A stretch of DNA of 64,000 bases. Source: an uncultured Selenomonadaceae bacterium (GTDB lineage: Bacteria > Bacillota > Negativicutes > Selenomonadales > Selenomonadaceae). This document shows positions 54,317 through 62,033 of the stretch, in pieces; the stretch's first letter is position 1; each line of letters opens with the position of its first letter. The position numbers and the translations under genes were made by a program. Under the pieces are notes generated by a model. It saw nothing but the letters and a program-made list of their open reading frames with translations, searched no databases and had not been told where the DNA came from. Where the stretch lies: positions 101,465 through 165,464 of the forward strand of contig CAJOCQ010000011.1 in assembly GCA_905233135.1 (NCBI GenBank), in the 5' to 3' direction.

Positions 54317-56242
54317 TTGAATAAGAGGGCAGCAATTTGCATGGCGGTAATGCTGACAATGCCGCTGTATATGGGCTTTAAAGAAAATGAAACTCAAACT
54401 GTAACGCCAAATATTACAGGCAATTCTACAGACGCAAGTACAGAGGAAAAAGCCGAAAAAATTTCGCAAAATGAAACCAAACTTGAAAAAGCTATCGAAG
54501 AATCAAAAAGCCAAAATCCGCAACCCGTAACCACAACTGAACCGCAGGGCTTGCAAAGTGAATCAATGATGCGCAATTATATGCAACAATTCAACGGGCG
54601 CACGATTGTTAATATTGCCTACGAAGGCGCAAGCGAGGCAACTCTCCCGACTGTCAAGGCGGCAATTATGGCGCACGTCGGCGACGAATTCAGCGCAGAT
54701 ATTGCAATGCGCGACAGGGAAGCTATCATTAACACAGGTTATTTTTATGAAGCCTATCAAACTTTCAGAGAAGTTCCCGAAGGCGTCCTTGTTACTTATC
54801 ACGCTATGGAAAATCCCGTTTTGCAAAAAGTCGATATAAGCGGCAACACCCTTTACAAAACTGAAGAAATTGACAAAATGATAACCGTTCCCCGCAATGC
54901 TATTCTCAACAGAAATACTTTGCAGGATAATTTGGCGGCGATTGAGGAAAAATATCACGGTGACGGCTATATTTTAATGAAATTTACCGATATGAATGTT
55001 GACAATGACGGCGTTTTAAGTCTTAAAATCAGCGAAGGCAAGCTCGAAGGTTACGCCGTCAAAGGCAACAAAAAAACCAAAGATTATGTTGTTTTGCGCG
55101 AAATGCGCCAAAAAGTCGGCGAACCCTTCAATGCAAAATTGGCGCGCCGTTCAATGGATCGCGTTTACAATTTGGGATTTTTTGAAGACGTCAATATAAA
55201 AATGAATCCCGGCGTTGAACCCAACGCAATTATTATGGAAGTCAATGTTAAAGAAAGGCGTACAGGTACTTTCGGCTTGGGCGCAGGTTACAGCACCCGC
55301 GACGGCTTGTTGGGAAGTATCAGCATTGCAGATACGAACTTCAGAGGCACGGGCGACGCAATTTCATTTTCATTTGAAAAAAGCGCGGAAGAATCTGACG
55401 CGCACGGCTTCACTTTCGCCTATAAAAAACCTTGGCTTGACAAAAAAGAAACTGCGGCAATTTTCAGATTGTATAACCGCACGTACCAATTTTACGATTA
55501 CGATACGCAGGGCAGTTTGAAAGAACGCTATATGCGCAAATATTCAGGCGTGGAACTTACTTTGAGCCGCCCGCAAAGTGAATATTCTACAAACCTTATA
55601 ACGTTGAGACACAGAAAGGATGCCTACAAAAGACATATTGCAGACGGCAACGCGGGCGACCGCAGCGGCGCGGCGGGCGAAGAATGGCGCAATAAAAATT
55701 TCGGCGTTACACGGGCGATAATCCTTCAACACGTAACTGACACCAGAGATAACGTTTACAACCCCTCTACGGGCGGCAGAGTGGCTCTCAGCGGCGAATT
55801 CGGCGGCTTACTCGGCGGCGATTTTAAATTTCAAAAGTTCAGTATTGACCACCAACAATTTTTCAAGGCGGGCGACCATTCGCAAGTTTGGGCGTTTAAA
55901 ACAGGGTACGGCTGGGGGCACGGCGATTTAACCGAATTTAATAAATTCCGCGTCGGCGGACAAAATACCTTGCGCGGCTACCGCGACGACCAATTCAGGG
56001 GCGACAGAATGGCTTTGCTGACGCTTGAATATCGTTTCCCGCTTGCAAAGAAAGTTCAAGGAATTCTTTTCACTGATTGGGCAGGTGCTTGGGATAACGG
56101 CTTTTTCCCGAAAGGCGGGAGCATTTACGGCAGCGGCGGCATTGGTGTTGCGCTTAATACGCCGCTCGGACCTTTGCGCTTGGATTACGGGCGCGGCTCT
56201 CAAGGCGGCAGATTCCATTTCAATATCGGCGGCGGTTTTTAA
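54317..56242 (+). CDS. bamA: Outer membrane assembly factor BamA (Omp85)
   Basis: 641 residues from the TTG at 54317 (AGGAGG upstream); earlier in-frame sequence is repeat D. A hydrophobic signal region (AAICMAVMLTMPLYMGF) and a low-complexity linker precede three POTRA-like domains (NGRTIVNIAYEGASEATLPT; LQKVDISGNTLYKTEEID; KISEGKLEGYAVKGNKKTKD). The 16-strand barrel follows, with the conserved VGGQNTLRGYRDDQFRGDR (VRGF/Y-type motif) and the terminal FHFNIGGGF. Shorter than proteobacterial BamA with its five POTRAs, consistent with diderm Firmicutes. Confidence 0.95.
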   Translation: MNKRAAICMAVMLTMPLYMGFKENETQTVTPNITGNSTDASTEEKAEKISQNETKLEKAIEESKSQNPQPVTTTEPQGLQSESMMRNYMQQFNGRTIVNIAYEGASEATLPTVKAAIMAHVGDEFSADIAMRDREAIINTGYFYEAYQTFREVPEGVLVTYHAMENPVLQKVDISGNTLYKTEEIDKMITVPRNAILNRNTLQDNLAAIEEKYHGDGYILMKFTDMNVDNDGVLSLKISEGKLEGYAVKGNKKTKDYVVLREMRQKVGEPFNAKLARRSMDRVYNLGFFEDVNIKMNPGVEPNAIIMEVNVKERRTGTFGLGAGYSTRDGLLGSISIADTNFRGTGDAISFSFEKSAEESDAHGFTFAYKKPWLDKKETAAIFRLYNRTYQFYDYDTQGSLKERYMRKYSGVELTLSRPQSEYSTNLITLRHRKDAYKRHIADGNAGDRSGAAGEEWRNKNFGVTRAIILQHVTDTRDNVYNPSTGGRVALSGEFGGLLGGDFKFQKFSIDHQQFFKAGDHSQVWAFKTGYGWGHGDLTEFNKFRVGGQNTLRGYRDDQFRGDRMALLTLEYRFPLAKKVQGILFTDWAGAWDNGFFPKGGSIYGSGGIGVALNTPLGPLRLDYGRGSQGGRFHFNIGGGF

Positions 56243-56260
56243 TTTGACGGAGAAAAATAA

Positions 56261-57583
56261 ATGGCAACTTACAAATATTATCAACCCGAATATGTAAAAA
56301 ATTTTCAGTGCGACGGGCAAAAATGTTCGGCGTTTTGCTGCAAAAATAATTGGCGGATTGTCATTGACAAAAAAACTTATAAAAAATATTCGCACTTGAA
56401 GCCCAAAAGCGCGGCTAAAGAAATTATGCGCAACCTCAAAAAAATTGACAACTCCGAAGATTATCAGATAAAACTTGACGAAAATTTTAACTGCCCTTTT
56501 TTGACTGAAGATAATTTGTGTTACATTCAAAAAAATCACGGCGAAGAATTTTTATCTAAAACTTGTGCAACTTATCCGCGACGCACTTTGTATTTCGAAG
56601 ATTTTTATGAGCGCAGTTTATCTTTAACTTGCCCTTTGGTTGCAGAAATGGTTTTGCTTGAAAATGAACCGCTGAAATTTGAAAATATCGAAGTTGACGA
56701 AAAAACTCACAGCAATTTTGGTCTCATAAATATTTACAGGTCGGAATTGTCGGAGGGATTTTTTGATTATCTCATTTCAATACAAAAAGCAGAAATAGCA
56801 ATTTTGCAAGAACGCACTTTGACGATTGACCAAAGGCTTTTAATGCTCGGTTTGTATTATGATAAATTGGACGAACTTATTAACATACATCGAAATTACG
56901 AATGGGAAAAATCCAATTCCATTTATAATGGTACAGAATTTGGGCGGGATAAATATGCTCAAAATGTCCTTAGCAAGGAAAGAACTGACGAATTAGAAAA
57001 AGCCATTGCAATCTATACCAATTCGGAATTTCTGCAAACGCAAGCCGCGCAGTTTTCACCCGTCATAAAATTCAACGTTGAAAATTATATTAAAATAATG
57101 CTCGGTCTTTTGGAAGAATTGTACGGCAATACATTTCAACTAAACGAAGACAGAAAACTTTTGGAAGCTGTAATAAGTACTTTGAAATTGCAAGCAGATT
57201 CAAATGCTCAAGTAAAAATAGGCGAAGTAGCCGAAAATTATACCGCGCTTAAGGCAGAGCGTGAAAAATTTTTACAACGCTTTTCTACGGTATTTGAAAA
57301 TTATCTCGTCCACGAAATTTTCTTTAATGTGTACCCGTTCAGATTTGTAAACTCAATGAATTATAATTTTGAAATTTTCGCGGTAATTTATAAAATGCTG
57401 GAACTTTTGACTTTCTCAAGCTTTATGCAAAAAGAAAATTACAGCGAGCAGGATTTAATTTTGGAAATAAGATTTTACGCAAATAGAATTGACCACAACC
57501 CAAATTATTTGAAAAAAATTTCGGATTTTATTCAGGGGCAAAAAGACGTTGTGGAATTTATGCAAAGTACGTTGCAGCTTTAA
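56261..57583 (+). CDS. fliB: Flagellin lysine-N-methylase (FliB-type)
   Basis: 440 residues. The N-terminus YYQPEYVKNFQCDGQKCSAF is followed by CCKNNWRIVIDKKTYKKY; cysteines continue in NCPFLTEDNLCYI and CATYPRRT, the cysteine pattern of FliB-type enzymes thought to bind a metal cluster. FliB methylates surface lysines of flagellin. No flagellin gene is near. It lies 18 nt after bamA. Confidence 0.85.
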   Translation: MATYKYYQPEYVKNFQCDGQKCSAFCCKNNWRIVIDKKTYKKYSHLKPKSAAKEIMRNLKKIDNSEDYQIKLDENFNCPFLTEDNLCYIQKNHGEEFLSKTCATYPRRTLYFEDFYERSLSLTCPLVAEMVLLENEPLKFENIEVDEKTHSNFGLINIYRSELSEGFFDYLISIQKAEIAILQERTLTIDQRLLMLGLYYDKLDELINIHRNYEWEKSNSIYNGTEFGRDKYAQNVLSKERTDELEKAIAIYTNSEFLQTQAAQFSPVIKFNVENYIKIMLGLLEELYGNTFQLNEDRKLLEAVISTLKLQADSNAQVKIGEVAENYTALKAEREKFLQRFSTVFENYLVHEIFFNVYPFRFVNSMNYNFEIFAVIYKMLELLTFSSFMQKENYSEQDLILEIRFYANRIDHNPNYLKKISDFIQGQKDVVEFMQSTLQL

Positions 57584-57670
57584 AAAATTTGCCGTGATAT
57601 TTATCGTCAACTTAACCGCCTGCAATATTAAGGCGGTATTTTTAATTATAAAAATTATGCGGTGATAAAA

Positions 57671-58825
57671 ATGAAAAAAATTGCAATACTCGGCTCAACG
57701 GGTTCTATTGGTACGCAAGCTCTTGACGTGGTACGAAATTTGCCGGGCGAATTTAAAATTTCGGTACTTGCTGCAAATTCCAACGTCGAATTATTTGCAA
57801 AACAGGTTGAAGAATTTCAGCCTGAACTTGCAGTGCTTGCAGATGAATCGGCATACAAAGTTTTAAAAGAAAAAAATTTACGCGGCGTGGAAATTGCAGG
57901 CGGGCGTCAAGCATTTATTGACGCGGCGGCATTTGACGGAGTTGAAATTGTTTTAACTTCAATGAGCGGTTTTGCGGGGCTTGAACCTACCATTAAAGCT
58001 GTTAAAGCAAAAAAAAATATTGCCCTTGCCAACAAAGAAACGCTCGTTGTTGCAGGTGAATTGATTATTAATTTGGCGAAAGAACACGGCGTTAAAATTT
58101 TGCCCGTTGACAGCGAACACGGAGCTTTTTTCCAATGCTTGCAGGGCGAAAATTATAAATCTGTTGAAAAACTTTTACTTACTGCAAGCGGCGGACCTTT
58201 CAGAGGCAAAACTCGCGCAGATTTACAAAATGCAACTGTAAAAGAAGTTTTAGCGCACCCGACGTGGAATATGGGCAAAAAAATTACCGTCGATTCTGCG
58301 TCATTGGTAAACAAGGGGCTTGAAGTCATCGAAGCAAAATTTTTGTACGGCGTCGAATACGAACAAATTCAAGTTGTCGTACACCCGCAAAGTATCGTTC
58401 ATTCAATGGTTGAATTTGTTGACGGCTCGATAATTGCGCAACTTGCTGCGCCCGATATGCGCCTGCCGATTCAGTACGCGCTGACTTATCCTAACAGAAA
58501 AATTTCGCCAATAAAACATTTAAACTTTTGGGAAATAAAAAATTTGACTTTTGAAAAGCCTGACGTTGAAACTTTCAAAGGTTTAAAATTTGCGTACGAC
58601 GCGGGCAAAATCGGCGGAACTGCGCCTTGTGTTTTCAATGCGGCGAATGAAATTGCGGTTGCCGCGTTCTTGGCGGGCAAAATTAATTTCTTGCAAATTT
58701 ATTACGTTATCGAAAACGCTTTAAACGCTCGCGCAGTCATTAAAAATCCTTCCCTTGAAATTTTGTTGCAGGAAGATAAAATTGTTAGAAATTTATCAGA
58801 AAAATTTTTAAAAAATATTGCATAA
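57671..58825 (+). CDS. dxr: 1-deoxy-D-xylulose 5-phosphate reductoisomerase
   Basis: Second step of the MEP isoprenoid pathway. 384 residues from the ATG at 57671 (GGTGAT upstream). NADPH motif AILGSTGSIGTQALDVV, NKETLVVAGELI, the metal/substrate segment LPVDSEHGAFFQCLQGEN, TASGGPFRGKTRADL and HPTWNMGKKITVDSASLVNK. Confidence 0.97.
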   Translation: MKKIAILGSTGSIGTQALDVVRNLPGEFKISVLAANSNVELFAKQVEEFQPELAVLADESAYKVLKEKNLRGVEIAGGRQAFIDAAAFDGVEIVLTSMSGFAGLEPTIKAVKAKKNIALANKETLVVAGELIINLAKEHGVKILPVDSEHGAFFQCLQGENYKSVEKLLLTASGGPFRGKTRADLQNATVKEVLAHPTWNMGKKITVDSASLVNKGLEVIEAKFLYGVEYEQIQVVVHPQSIVHSMVEFVDGSIIAQLAAPDMRLPIQYALTYPNRKISPIKHLNFWEIKNLTFEKPDVETFKGLKFAYDAGKIGGTAPCVFNAANEIAVAAFLAGKINFLQIYYVIENALNARAVIKNPSLEILLQEDKIVRNLSEKFLKNIA

Positions 58826-58846
58826 CGGCGCGCTTTATGATAATAT
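58818..58846 (+). promoter_or_regulatory. Promoter of the yjfB-like gene
   Basis: TTGCAT, 17 nt, TAATAT; the -35 overlaps the end of dxr. Confidence 0.55.
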
Positions 58847-58873
58847 ACCCGCGACAGGGAAGGAGTGGCTTTT

Positions 58874-59053
58874 ATGGATATGAGCATTGCGGCGTTGTCA
58901 GTCAATATGCATTTGGCGCAGACGCAACAAGATTTTGGCGTTGCCGTTATGAAATTGGCAATGGATACTTCGACCGAACAGGCGGAAGAAATTTTACAAG
59001 AGCTCGGCAGTTTGGAGCCGAATTTGGGAAATAATATTGATATAATGGCTTAG
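58874..59053 (+). CDS. YjfB-family putative motility protein
   Basis: 59 residues from the ATG at 58874 with AAGGAG. The sequence MDMSIAALSVNMHLAQTQQD followed by FGVAVMKLAMDTSTEQAEEI matches the YjfB pattern (two helices, hydrophobic N-terminus). Members are linked to motility in Firmicutes by regulation; the molecular role is not known. Confidence 0.75.
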   Translation: MDMSIAALSVNMHLAQTQQDFGVAVMKLAMDTSTEQAEEILQELGSLEPNLGNNIDIMA

Positions 59054-59058
59054 CATAC

Positions 59059-59087
59059 TTGATTTTTTTATAAATTTCTGCTAAATT
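59059..59087 (+). promoter_or_regulatory. Promoter of hup
   Basis: TTGATT, 17 nt, TAAATT, followed by AGGAGG and the hup ATG. Confidence 0.55.
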
Positions 59088-59121
59088 CTAGCAGTATTTC
59101 ATTTACAGGAGGTTTTTTTCT

Positions 59122-59397
59122 ATGACAAAAGCAGAATTGGTTGCAACGGTTGCCGACAAAGCGGGACTTGACCGCAAAGCTTCTGATAAAGCAGTTGCGG
59201 CGGTTTTCGATTCAATCAAAAAAGCTTTAATCGAAGGCGACAAAGTTCAAATTATCGGTTTCGGTACTTTTGAAAATCGTACGCGCAGTGCGCGCAAGGG
59301 GCGCAATCCCCGTACCGGCGAAGAAATTTCAATTCCCGCCTCAAAACTTCCTTCCTTTAAAGCCGGCAAAGGTCTTAAGGAAGCTGTAAATTTCTAA
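59122..59397 (+). CDS. hup: DNA-binding protein HU
   Basis: 91 residues: [39 protein letters not shown], then [15 protein letters not shown] (DNA-binding arm) and [15 protein letters not shown]. Nucleoid-associated dimer that bends DNA. Flanked by its own promoter and terminator. Confidence 0.97.
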   Translation: MTKAELVATVADKAGLDRKASDKAVAAVFDSIKKALIEGDKVQIIGFGTFENRTRSARKGRNPRTGEEISIPASKLPSFKAGKGLKEAVNF

Positions 59398-59410
59398 TCC
59401 GAAATTTCGC

Positions 59411-59444
59411 AGAGCCAAGCTGAAAAGCGCGGCTCTGTTTTTTT
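59411..59444 (+). terminator. Rho-independent terminator of hup
   Basis: AGAGCC...GGCTCT stem followed by a run of seven T. Confidence 0.88.
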
Positions 59445-59505
59445 CTTGACTGCAAAAACTTAACTTGCTAAAATTTTATAATTCTTTTGAAAGGACTGTG
59501 AAATT

Positions 59506-60786
59506 TTGGATTCGTTAATTTTGCCGCTAGCCGTTGTAATAATTTTTGCATTGGTAAGCGGCTATTTTTCTATGCTGGAAACAGCGTTATCAGAAAGTTT
59601 ACACGGACGAATAGAAAAACTTGCCGAAGGCGGCAACCCAACCGCACAAGCTGCGCTGTCAATGTTGGAAACGCCCGCAATTCCATTACTCATTGCAAAG
59701 GCAGGCGCAACTGCCGCAGGAATTTTTTCGGGATTCTGCGCGATACCGCTTTCAATATTAATCTTTGAGCATATAAATTTTTTTGAACAGGCGCAAATAG
59801 TTTCAGTGCTAATCGCCGTTGGAATTGTAATTTTTTTTATGATTTTGTTCGGCGAAATTTTACCGATTCACGCGGCGCAACAATCCCCCGAAAAAGTTTT
59901 TTTGGAAAACTACAAAAGCTTTAATTTGATTGTAAAAATTTTCAGCCCGCCCATTCTTTTAATTTCAAAAATTGCCGAAGGCGTAATGATGATTTTGGGA
60001 ATGAACGCCGAAACTTCGGATATTGTAACAGAAGACGAAGTTAAAGATTTAATCGAACAGGGCACGGAGGACGGCACTTTTGAACAATCCGAACGCGCAA
60101 TGGTTGATAAAATTTTTCAGCTCAGCGACCAAACGGCGCATTCTTTGATGACGCCTCGTATTCAAATTATTTGGCTGGATATTTCGGACAGCATTGAGCA
60201 AAATTTGAAAATTATTCGTGACAACGCGCAGAATGTTTTTCCCGTCGGCGAAGGCAGCTTGGACGAATGCAGGGGCGTTATCTACGCAAAAGATTTACTT
60301 GACGCCGTGCTGGATAAAAAGCCGGGCGAAGAAATTAATTTGGCGCAGATTATCAAAAAGCCGATTTTCATACCGCGCACAATGGAAACTTTTCGGCTTG
60401 TTGAAAAATTTAAAGCGACGGGCGATTCTGTAGCGATTGTAAATGACGAATACGGCGGCGTTGTCGGCTTGATAACGCTTGACGATATAGCGCAGGAAAT
60501 AGTTGGACTTGAGGAGGCGGAAGAGCCGCAATTTTCGCTGAAGAAAGATAATAATTGGCTTGTTGACGGCTTATACGATATTGAAGATTTCAAGCGGCGA
60601 TTTAATTTTGAAACATTGCCCGACGAAGAGCGCGACCACTATCATACAATGGGCGGCTTTTTAACTTCGCTTTTCGGCTACATTCCGAAAGTTGGAGAGT
60701 TCAGGGAATGGAACAATTTTAAATTTAAAGTGGAGCGAATGGACGGCGCACGCATTGATAAAATTTTTGTCACAAGGAACGCTTAA
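59506..60786 (+). CDS. CNNM/CBS-domain membrane protein (hemolysin C family)
   Basis: 426 residues; TTG start with AAAGGA. An N-terminal CNNM domain of four membrane helices (LILPLAVVIIFALVSGYFSM with E-T-A-L in the next segment), two CBS domains (LMTPRIQIIWLDISDSIEQN; VVGLITLDDIAQEIVGLEEA), and a C-terminal CorC_HlyC domain with GLYDIEDFKRRFNFETLPDE. The family is linked to magnesium or cobalt efflux; the hemolysin label is historical. Confidence 0.9.
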   Translation: MDSLILPLAVVIIFALVSGYFSMLETALSESLHGRIEKLAEGGNPTAQAALSMLETPAIPLLIAKAGATAAGIFSGFCAIPLSILIFEHINFFEQAQIVSVLIAVGIVIFFMILFGEILPIHAAQQSPEKVFLENYKSFNLIVKIFSPPILLISKIAEGVMMILGMNAETSDIVTEDEVKDLIEQGTEDGTFEQSERAMVDKIFQLSDQTAHSLMTPRIQIIWLDISDSIEQNLKIIRDNAQNVFPVGEGSLDECRGVIYAKDLLDAVLDKKPGEEINLAQIIKKPIFIPRTMETFRLVEKFKATGDSVAIVNDEYGGVVGLITLDDIAQEIVGLEEAEEPQFSLKKDNNWLVDGLYDIEDFKRRFNFETLPDEERDHYHTMGGFLTSLFGYIPKVGEFREWNNFKFKVERMDGARIDKIFVTRNA

Positions 60787-60789
60787 AAG

Positions 60790-60818
60790 TTGACAGAAAA
60801 AATTTTTTGTGGTAGGAT
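60790..60818 (+). promoter_or_regulatory. Promoter of tRNA-Ser
   Basis: TTGACA, 17 nt, TAGGAT, with TGTGG before the -10. The tRNA starts 13 nt later. Confidence 0.8.
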
Positions 60819-60830
60819 TTTTTGCGTTAC

Positions 60831-60920
60831 GGAGGAGTGTCCGAGCGGTTGAAGGTGCTTGACTCGAAATCAAGTGTAGTTTAACGGCTACCGTGGGTTC
60901 GAATCCCACCCCCTCCGCCA
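60831..60920 (+). tRNA. tRNA-Ser (anticodon CGA)
   Basis: Cloverleaf with D arm GTCCGAGCGGTTGAAGGTGC, anticodon stem CTTGA-CT-CGA-AA-TCAAG, a long variable arm (TGTAGTTTAACGGCTACC), T arm GTGGGTTCGAATCCCAC and encoded CCA. The long variable arm and CGA anticodon give serine (UCG codon). The acceptor stem GGAGGAG/CCCCTCC has an A-C mismatch at the sixth pair. Confidence 0.95.
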
Positions 60921-60938
60921 TTTTTTTTGCAAATTATT

Positions 60939-60962
60939 AGTCCCGCACGGCGGGGCTTTTTT
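60939..60962 (+). terminator. Terminator after tRNA-Ser
   Basis: AGTCCCGC, ACG loop, GCGGGGCT, then T6. Confidence 0.88.
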
Positions 60963-61016
60963 AGTTCCGCGTTTTTTATTTTTAAAATACTTTCTTAAGC
61001 TTAAATTTTTTTATTA

Positions 61017-61192
61017 AACATACTTTTCTTTTTCCGAAGCAAAAAAGAAAAGTATGCAAAAGAAAAGTGCTTTTTTCGCCCGTCAGGGCCGCTCGGGTTC
61101 TGTACGCTCTTAATAACTGGCGGTCCCCTTTGGGGCCTCTAATTTTTCCTACGCTCCAACATTGGTACGCGCTGCGGCTTTAGTGACGGGCG
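61017..61192 (+). repeat. Dispersed intergenic element A, copy 9
   Basis: CATACTTTTC...GAAAAGTATG hairpin with loop CCGAAGC, then GCCCGTCAGGGCCGCTCGG, inner hairpin CCCCTTTGGGG, GCTGCGGCTTTAGTGACGGG. The best-preserved copy; CATAC/GTATG is a compensated change relative to GTTC/GAAC. Confidence 0.85.
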
Positions 61193-61261
61193 GATTTTTC
61201 TATCCACTAAAACCTAAAATTGAGCATCGCGCTTGCCGCTTTTTTATTAATTTAAAAAAAT

Positions 61262-61290
61262 TTGACGATTCAACGCACTTTTGATAGAAT
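61262..61290 (+). promoter_or_regulatory. Promoter of the 61.3-kb hypothetical gene
   Basis: TTGACG, 17 nt, TAGAAT. It lies inside the upstream part of the open frame, which argues for the later TTG start. Confidence 0.65.
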
Positions 61291-61318
61291 TTCTAAAAAA
61301 ATTGGGAGCGTGAACATT

Positions 61319-61615
61319 TTGGATAAAAAGCAAATTGAAAAACTCGTAACAGAAAAAATTGACGCCGCTTTTAAAGCGAACGATACGCCAAAAAAATTTT
61401 TCATAACCGAAAACGGGCGCGGCGTTGTTGACGGCGGCGATTTGTACAACGCCGTTTTGGCTGAAACTTTGAACATTATGAAAATTGCGCTTGTCGATAT
61501 TATTGCTGAAGTTAATTCTAAATCAGAAAAAAACGAAAAGGCTGCAGAAAAAGTTGAAAAGGCTGAAAAGGCTGAAAAGGCTGAAAAGCCCGCTGCCAAA
61601 ACTGCAAAAAAATAA
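61319..61615 (+). CDS. Small basic protein with Lys/Ala/Glu repeats
   Basis: 98 residues from the TTG at 61319 (GGGAG upstream); earlier in-frame codons overlap the promoter. DKKQIEKLVTEKIDAAFKAN and VVDGGDLYNAVLAETLNIMK are helical; the tail repeats KAEKAEKAEK and ends in lysines. Not recognised; the tail suggests nucleic-acid or surface interaction, unproven. It has its own promoter and terminator. Confidence 0.6.
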   Translation: MDKKQIEKLVTEKIDAAFKANDTPKKFFITENGRGVVDGGDLYNAVLAETLNIMKIALVDIIAEVNSKSEKNEKAAEKVEKAEKAEKAEKPAAKTAKK

Positions 61616-61644
61616 AGGCAGGAATTTTTTCCTACCCCTTGAAA

Positions 61645-61674
61645 CGGCGTTTCTTTTTGAAATGCCGCTTTTTT
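61645..61674 (+). terminator. Rho-independent terminator
   Basis: CGGCGTTTC, TTTTT loop, GAAATGCCG, C, T6. Confidence 0.85.
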
Positions 61675-61689
61675 AGTTTTGTTTTTAAA

Positions 61690-61772
61690 TATTTTCATAG
61701 TGCCCTTTGAAAATTTTTGTATCCAATAATTATAATCGTCAAAGCCTTTGTCTTAAAAATTAAATCCCATTT
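61690..61772 (-). pseudogene. Remnant of a YoeB/Txe-like toxin gene
   Basis: Directly after the antitoxin frame, one frame reads KWDLIFKTKALTI and the next reads DKGFDDYNYWIQKFSKG. Combined by one frameshift they resemble the start of a Txe/YoeB-type RelE toxin (WxxxFxxKAxDDYxYW). No start codon or C-terminal half is present, and a terminator and a convergent gene follow. Low-confidence reading of a decayed gene. Confidence 0.35.
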
Positions 61773-62011
61773 CTTAAATTTTCCAATTCCTCCAAAGTAA
61801 AAGTTTTTAAATTTTTTCCGGCTTCAACGTTTGCTGTTCGCCTGTCGATTTCAGCCAAATATTTTGCGTTATGAATTGCTTTTTTAATATCGATTGCCTT
61901 ACCCTTTAAAACCATTTCGGCAATTTCTTGAGCAAAAATTTTAATTTCGTCTCGCGTCAAATTAACTTCTTCGTCTGATTCAAAATCGGCGTTAGTCAAT
62001 GCAATTTCCAT
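61760..62011 (-). CDS. Orphan antitoxin-like protein
   Basis: 83 residues from the ATG at 62011, with GGAG upstream; the longer frame upstream overlaps clpX in another frame and is not credible. Acidic N-terminus (EIALTNADFESDEEVNLTRD), a helical centre and AGKNLKTFTLEELENLRNG at the end, the pattern of toxin-contact regions in Phd/RelB-type antitoxins. A decayed toxin frame follows. It starts 23 nt after the clpX-like stop. Confidence 0.55.
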   Translation of the reverse strand: MEIALTNADFESDEEVNLTRDEIKIFAQEIAEMVLKGKAIDIKKAIHNAKYLAEIDRRTANVEAGKNLKTFTLEELENLRNGI

Positions 62012-62033
62012 TTTGGCATCTCCAAAGATTAAA

